Source: Halichondria panicea (lineage: Eukaryota; Porifera; Demospongiae; Suberitida; Halichondriidae). From it: 64,000 nucleotides of DNA. The notes under the pieces were generated by a model. It was not told the origin of the DNA and ran no database searches. It saw only the letters and a program-made list of their open reading frames with translations. Shown piece by piece: positions 14,901 through 22,156 of the stretch. Where the stretch lies: positions 4,650,042 through 4,714,041 of the forward strand of contig NC_087377.1 in NCBI RefSeq assembly GCF_963675165.1, read 5' to 3'. Each line of letters opens with the position of its first letter. The stretch's first letter is position 1. The position numbers and the translations under genes are program-made.

Positions 14901-17900
14901 CGGAGTGAAGAAACAGAAGTCAACACACAAACCGTACAAGATGCCACACCTACTGACTCTGAGGATAAAGCCGCTGTAGCCCACCAAAACAAACTAGCAC
15001 AAGTAATTCTTCGACTACAAAAACTGATAAAGAGCGGAAACTACTCCAAAATGGCCAAATGTCTTGGGAACACCTTGCTAAACATCAACGATGTCGGAGG
15101 CCAACCAGAATTCCTAGAAATGCTACCAGCCCTAAGCAATGGTCCTGCCATGTATCTAGTGTTCTTGGATCTGAGCAAGGAACTTGACAAGCCCTACAAT
15201 ATTCCCTTCAGTCGAGACGGCAAAGTCATTACTCCTTATAAATCAATGCACACAGTGAAAACCGCAGTCTCTCAAATCCTCTCATCCATTGCTAGCGTGC
15301 GTCACATGTCGGAAATTTCAAAGCCTCTCTTAAAAACTCCTCAGTTGAAAGACAAATTTGAAGCTTTTCTCACTGTCCCTCCAGTGGCAGCCCTAATAGG
15401 CACCCACAAAGATAAGCTTGGTGGAGACTCAACAGATGGTCCAGAAAAAGAACGATTGACCAGAGACAAAATGGTGGAGATAAACGCAGCATTGAAGCCC
15501 ATCACCAAAACTTTCGAGAACATTTTAGTTTTTCCTAAGTGTGGTGAACTAGAACATTCTGTGACTGGTTTAATTAAGAACTAGAACATTCCGTGGTAAA
15601 GGACCAGAACTTTATGTGTTAAGAACCTTCCAGAGGTTCAGTATTCTAGAACTTTGTGGGTGTTGTAGAACAATCTAGATCTTTGGTGCATGTGTCTGTA
15701 TAAAATAGCTAGAGAAGGAGTTATGTTGAGTTCTGTTCTCATGTTAAAGTTATAGAAGACTCTTATTTACTTGGATCGTGTTCTGTTTAAGTCAACTGCG
15801 AGCCTTGGCGCAGCCGGGGGCGCATGACAATTGGTGGCAGCGGTGGGATAGTCGAAGACAGTGGTTTTTCGAGACCCACAAATTTGAGAAGCGAATGGTA
15901 GATCTGTATGTCGGTGACAAGGACTGGCAGAATCTACAACCTAGGAGAATCGGTGAACGAAACAGAACAAGACGTGGAGAGTGACCAAGCTGTAATAACG
16001 ATGGCAGAGACAGGAACTGGAGTGACTGAACTTCTACAGATGCTGCTGGAAGATCGCCGGAGCCGTGACGAGGCAGAAACGGAAAGGGCCAGAGCAAGAG
16101 AAGAAGAGAACAGACAACGAGAGCGAGAACGAGCAGAAGAACAGGAACGTAGAGAGAGAGAAAGTGAACAAAGAATGCAAATGATGCAAAGTCAGGTGGA
16201 GATGATGAGAAACTGGATGGACCTAAATCAGAGTCGAGAGGAGATCAAGGCGAAACGAGCGGAAGATCTACGACATTTGAACCTAGCCAAACTCACGGAA
16301 AACGAAGACATTGAGGCATACTTGACTACGTTTGAGCGACTGATGACAGCCTTTGAAGTGAAAGAAGAGCACTGGGCCCATAAGTTAGCGCCACAACTTA
16401 TGGGGAGAGCCCAGCAGGCCTTTGCTGCAATGGATGTAGAGAAAGCTAAGAACTATGAGGACGTGAAAAGAGCTATACTGCAACGCTATGATATTAGCGA
16501 AGAAACGTACCGCAAACGCTTCCGAACTACGAAGAAGGCCGAAGGGGAGGCGTACCTGGAGCTCGCAACAAAACTGAGAGACCTCCTGGAGAAATGGACA
16601 GCAGGCTGCACCACGATGGAAGCACTCAAGGAGAAAATTGTAGTGGAGCAACTGATGGAGGGGATGCCTAGAGACCTGAGAATTTGGTTGGGCGACCGAA
16701 AGCCCACTACCGGAGAAGAAGCGGGAAGACTGGCCGACAGCTATGTTCATTCCCGTCAACTCGATCCTAAGGAGTTACCGCCACGAGAGACTCGTCGGCC
16801 CAGCAGTGAGAGCGGAGCAACCAAAACGTGCCACTACTGCAAGATAAAGGGCCATATTGCCAAAGACTGTAGGAAGGCTATGGCTGATCGAATGACAGAG
16901 AAAGGACGGAGGGAGGCCAACAAAACAAAGATGGAATGGAACAAAATCAAATGCTACAACTGCCAAGAGACCGGACATATTGCCGCAAATTGCCCTAGCA
17001 AGTCAAATCTATTCACAGAAGAAACTGAATTGGTGTACATGAATGAGGACAAGTTGGAGAAGAAAATCAACCCCCAGATTACACGATCCGGCACAGTGGA
17101 GGGAAAAGCAGTAGACGAGATTGTCCTTGACACCGGTTGTGCCCGTTCGATGGTGAGAAGTGATCTGCTACCACAGAAGAAGCAACTAGGACGAGTTCGC
17201 ATCCGATGTGCTCACGGAGACGTTCGAGAATATCCACTCGTAAGTGTCGAAATTGGCCTCGGAGAAGGAAGACACCAAATCGAAGCAGCAATTTCAAAGA
17301 CCCTCCCAGTACCAGTGCTACTCGGACGAGATGTGGCAGGCCTACTCGAAATGTTACAGAATAAGGAAGGGACAGTTCGGACTGAAGAAGCCCTTGCCGT
17401 AATGACCAGAGCCCAGGCCAAGAAAAACGAAGAAGAAAGAGTGGAACTGGAGAAGATACAACAACAGGAGGGAATCAAACAGCCTACTACCACGTCCGAC
17501 ACATCCACTGATGAGATGCCTGATGACCAAGTGGCCAAGATGGTTCCAAACACTCCCAACACTCCTGATGACCAACAAGCCGAGATGCTAACGGACTTGG
17601 ACGTAACCGATGACCAAATTGCTGAGATGCCAATTGGCGCAGAGATGGACCCAGATCTTTTTCTCGAAGTAAAGAAACACCAGCAACTAACTAGGAGAGA
17701 GAAGAGGCAGCAGAGGCGTGAAGTGGCTCAAAACAAGCAGACACACCCCTTGGACCTGTCCCCCATTGAGTTGCGACGAATGCAGCAAGAAGATGTCACG
17801 CTTAAAGGTATTCGAGAAGCAATGAACGGTGCTACTGGAGCCAGCAAGATGGTCTTTCACGAAGAAAATGGACTGATTTATCGTCAATGGATCTCACCCC

Positions 17901-20900
17901 ATGGCGAAGACAGCAGCCCGATACAGCAGTTGGTGCTACCAGAGTCGTGCCGTAGCCTAGTGATGTCCCTTGCTCACCATATTCCAATGGCTGGCCACAT
18001 GGGGCAGCGAAAGACCGTAGAACGGATTCTCCAGCGGTTCTATTGGCCGACAGTATTCGAAGATGTGAAGAAGCTATGCCAATCGTGCGAAGAGTGTCAG
18101 AGGACATCAAAGGGGAAAAAGCAGCGTGTACCAATGATTCCCCTACCCATCATTCGAGAGCCGTTTGAACGTATTGCTATGGATATCGTGGGTCCTCTTC
18201 CTCGTAGCCGCACGGGAAACCGATACATCCTGGTGATTTGCGACTATAGTACAAGGTACCCAGAAACTGTCCCCCTACGAACCATAGATGCTGAGCACGT
18301 AGCCAAGGAGCTGATAATGTTTTTCTCAAGAGTAGGCATACCCCGAGAGATCCTGACTGATCAAGGAGCTAATTTCACATCTGGATTGCTAGCAGAGCTC
18401 TACCGCTTGTTGAAGATACAGCCGATCCAGACCAGCCCTTACCACCCTCAAACGGACGGATTAGTAGAACGCTTCAATCAAACCTTGAAGTCCATGCTTC
18501 GCAAAACCGCCAATGAAGAAGGAAAAGACTGGGACCAACTAATTCCGTATTTGCTGTTTGCCTACCGTGAAGTACCCCAGTCATCAACCGGATTTTCTCC
18601 CTTCGAACTAATGTATGGAAGGCAGGTGCGAGGACCTCTTGATGTGCTCAAAGAATCGTGGGAATCTAGCAAGAAGTCTACAGAGAGTGTCGTTTCTTAT
18701 GTCCTGACGATTCAAGAAAAACTCGCCAAGATGTCGGAGCTAGCTTGTGAGAATCTGAAGAAGGCCCAAACAACCCAAAAGAAGTGGTATGATCGAAATG
18801 CACGAGAGAGGCAGCTGCAGGTAGAGGACAACGTACTAGTCCTTCTACCTTCCTCGACCAACAAACTCCTAGCGAAGTGGCAAGGTCCCTACCCCGTGAA
18901 GAAAGTGATTTCACCGGTGACATATGAAGTGGACATGTTCGATCACAAGAAGCGGAGAAGAGTCTTCCACATCAACATGTTGCGAAAGTGGAATACCCCC
19001 ACGATCCCAAACCTCTTGGCGGAGGAAGAGAGAGGAGAATTAACGGATGAACTCCCGTTGTGGAAAGAAAGTGACGGTATCACCAAGAAGATTGTCATGG
19101 ACAAGCGACTGGAAAAGACCCAACAGTATGACCTCCGTCAGCTAACCAACGAATTCGTAGAAGCTATGCGAGACACCCCAGGACGGACAGCAATCATTGA
19201 GCACGACATTGAAACCGGAACGGCACGCCCAATCAGGTTGCCTCCTTACCGCTTACCTCATGCCTATCGAGAGACAGTGAAGAAAGAAATTGCGGAAATG
19301 CTAGAACATGGAGTGATCGAGCCTTCGACAAGTGAATGGTCAGCCCCTATTGTATTGGTGAAGAAGAAAGATGGTACTATGCGATTCTGCGTTGACTATC
19401 GACGTCTAAATGGAGTTTCTGAGGCAGATGCATACCCAATGCCCCGCATTGACGAGATGATCGACAGACTAGGCCAAGCTAAGTACATCACCACTTTGGA
19501 TCTGACAAAAGGATACTGGCAGGTACCCCTCACCAAGAAAGCCCAGACGAAGACGGCATTTGTAACCCCTTTTGGTCTTTATCACTTCAATGTTATACCA
19601 TTTGGCTTGCAAGGCGCACCGGCAACTTTCCAGAGGCTAATGGACCGGGTACTGCAAGGACTGGAAGAATATGCTGCAGCATACCTAGATGATGTTGTAA
19701 TCTACAGCTCCAATTGGAAGGACCACCTCTACCATTTACGTCAGGTGCTGGAGCGGATCCAAGATGCCGGCCTAACCATGAAGCTCAGCAAATGTCAGTT
19801 TGGGATGGCCCACTGTATATACCTAGGCCATGTCGTTGGGAGTGGAGTGGTGAAACCAGAGGAAACAAAACTAGAGGCAATGATGGAATTTCCAAGACCA
19901 AAAACGAAAAAAGAAGTGCGTTGTTTCCTTGGATTAACTGGATATTACAGGAGGTTTATCCCGGATTTCGCCTCCATTGCCGCCCCCCTGTCCGACCTCA
20001 CCCGAAAGAATTTACCCTCAACAGTAATATGGACACCAGCTTGTGAGACAGCATTCCAGACCCTGAAGAAGCAGATGTTGTCACAGCCGATATTGCACAA
20101 TCCAGACTTTTCGAGAGCCTTTGTCCTCCAAACCGATGCATCCCAGCGAGGTGTAGGGGCAGTCCTCAGCCAAACTGATGGGGATGGCGCTGAACACCCA
20201 GTAGGATATTTTAGCCGAAAACTCCTTAACCGAGAAGAACACTACTCGACCGTGGAGAAGGAGTGCCTGGCAATTAAACTCGCTGTTGAAGCTTTCCGAG
20301 TCTACCTCCTAGGACGACCCTTTGTAATCCAGACGGACCATCACTCCCTGGAATGGATGGAGCGAATGAAAGAGAACAACAATCGTCTCATCCGATGGAG
20401 CCTGGCCTTGCAACCATTCAACTTTTCTGTCCGCTATCGGAAGGGCAAAGACAACCAAAACGCAGACGCCCTCTCCCGATTGCCTATTTCTCACCCCGAC
20501 ATGAATGTCGCAGGAGAAGGGGAGAGGAATGTGGTGAACTAGAACATTCTGTGACTGGTTTAATTAAGAACTAGAACATTCCGTGGTAAAGGACCAGAAC
20601 TTTATGTGTTAAGAACCTTCCAGAGGTTCAGTATTCTAGAACTTTGTGGGTGTTGTAGAACAATCTAGATCTTTGGTGCATGTGTCTGTATAAAATAGCT
20701 AGAGAAGGAGTTATGTTGAGTTCTGTTCTCATGTTAAAGTTATAGAAGACTCTTATTTACTTGGATCGTGTTCTGTTTAAGTCAACTGCGAGCCTTGGCG
20801 CAGCCGGGGGCGCATGACACTAAGCAAGAAAATGAGGCTTCTGATGACACATCTGATAAAGATGCAAATTGCTCTTCGGGCAGGATGTCCTTTTTTGCCC

Positions 20901-22073
20901 TCGATAACGATAAAGGCACAGAGAATGCTGAAATTTCTCCATTACGTGGCTTAATGAATAAACTATTTTACTCTCGCTTCGGCAAAACCTCTCTTCCAAT
21001 ACCCAAAAATTGGCTTGTACTAGGAATTATTCTCCGAAAGGAATATCAAATTGCCACAGTAGCAGATTGCATTGAAATAGGCAAAAGGTTAGAGATGGAT
21101 GAAGAAGAAACCACAATCTGCCTCCTCTACCTTCATAGTATAGGATCGATCCTGTACTATACAGATGTTCCCGATGATGATGATCCACGCTGGCTCCTCA
21201 AAGGTCACGTCATCTGCTTACCTCAAGTGATCTTCGATAGCATAAGCCAACTGATAATCGTTTCAATGCAGGTTGTTCATGATGGAGGCCTCGACACTGA
21301 GTTTGTGAGAGCAGAATTGATCAGGAAAGGTCAGTTCTCACTAGAGGCCGTCAAGAGACATTGCAAATTAGATGTTGAAGTTTCCAAAAAACTGAAAAAC
21401 AATTTACTGATACCGTCTGGACCGCTTATGAAACTTCTCAAGTACCTCAACCTTCTCTCTGAGATCACACACAAAGATGGTGGTGAACGAATCACGTACC
21501 TCATGCCGGCTATCTTGAAGTGTGCTTCACAAGAGGAGCTGACCAACCCACCTCAGCCAGACACCAACAACCCAGAACCACTCCACATCACATTCAGCTT
21601 TGGTTACGTACCAACAGGAGTCTTCTGTGGGCTCATCACTCGACTAGTTTCCCAAGGCCCTCATGGAATTCTCGGATTGACGTGGGAATTGGTGGAAGAT
21701 GGCGTCAAACGAAATTGTGTATCGTTTTCTGTCGATGATGTTCATACGGTTACACTACTCTCCCACGAAAAGAGCTACGAAATTCGAATCTCTCGAGACG
21801 ACCCTGACACCTCTCTTCATGACCTCTGTGGATATGTGCTGTCAGCAATCCTCTACACTCTCAAGTGCCTGTTCCAGCATCTGGTGATGCATATTGCATT
21901 CCAATGTCCCTGTTCCAAGGATTGTACTGAGCGCAGCGTCAACCATCTGTGTGCTCTCTCTAGCAAATCACGAATCAGGTTTATCTGTGAGGCTTCCAAG
22001 AAAGCAGTTGGTCTCAAATCAGAACAGCAAGTCTGGCTTGGAAAGGTGTGTGTGTGTGTGTGTGCGTGTGTGT

Positions 22074-22156
<83 letters not shown>

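Larger units (their letters stand above)
15540..20819 (+). mobile_element. Complete Ty3/gypsy LTR retrotransposon, Gmr1-type domain order
   Basis: 5280 bp in the same orientation as the host gene. Two 290 bp LTRs (15540-15829 and 20530-20819) look identical base for base, beginning TG and ending CA. The 5 bp target duplication is CTAAG at 15535-15539 and 20820-20824. The primer-binding site begins two bases inside the 5' LTR and a polypurine tract abuts the 3' LTR. One polyprotein frame spans the interior without stops. Identical LTRs and an open frame indicate a very recent insertion and perhaps an active element. Removing the element and one target copy restores the host frame. Confidence 0.95.

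Noticed and set aside
15778-15984. A separate 68-codon gene over the 5' LTR end
   Set aside because: It overlaps the LTR and primer-binding site of the retrotransposon and has no domain.
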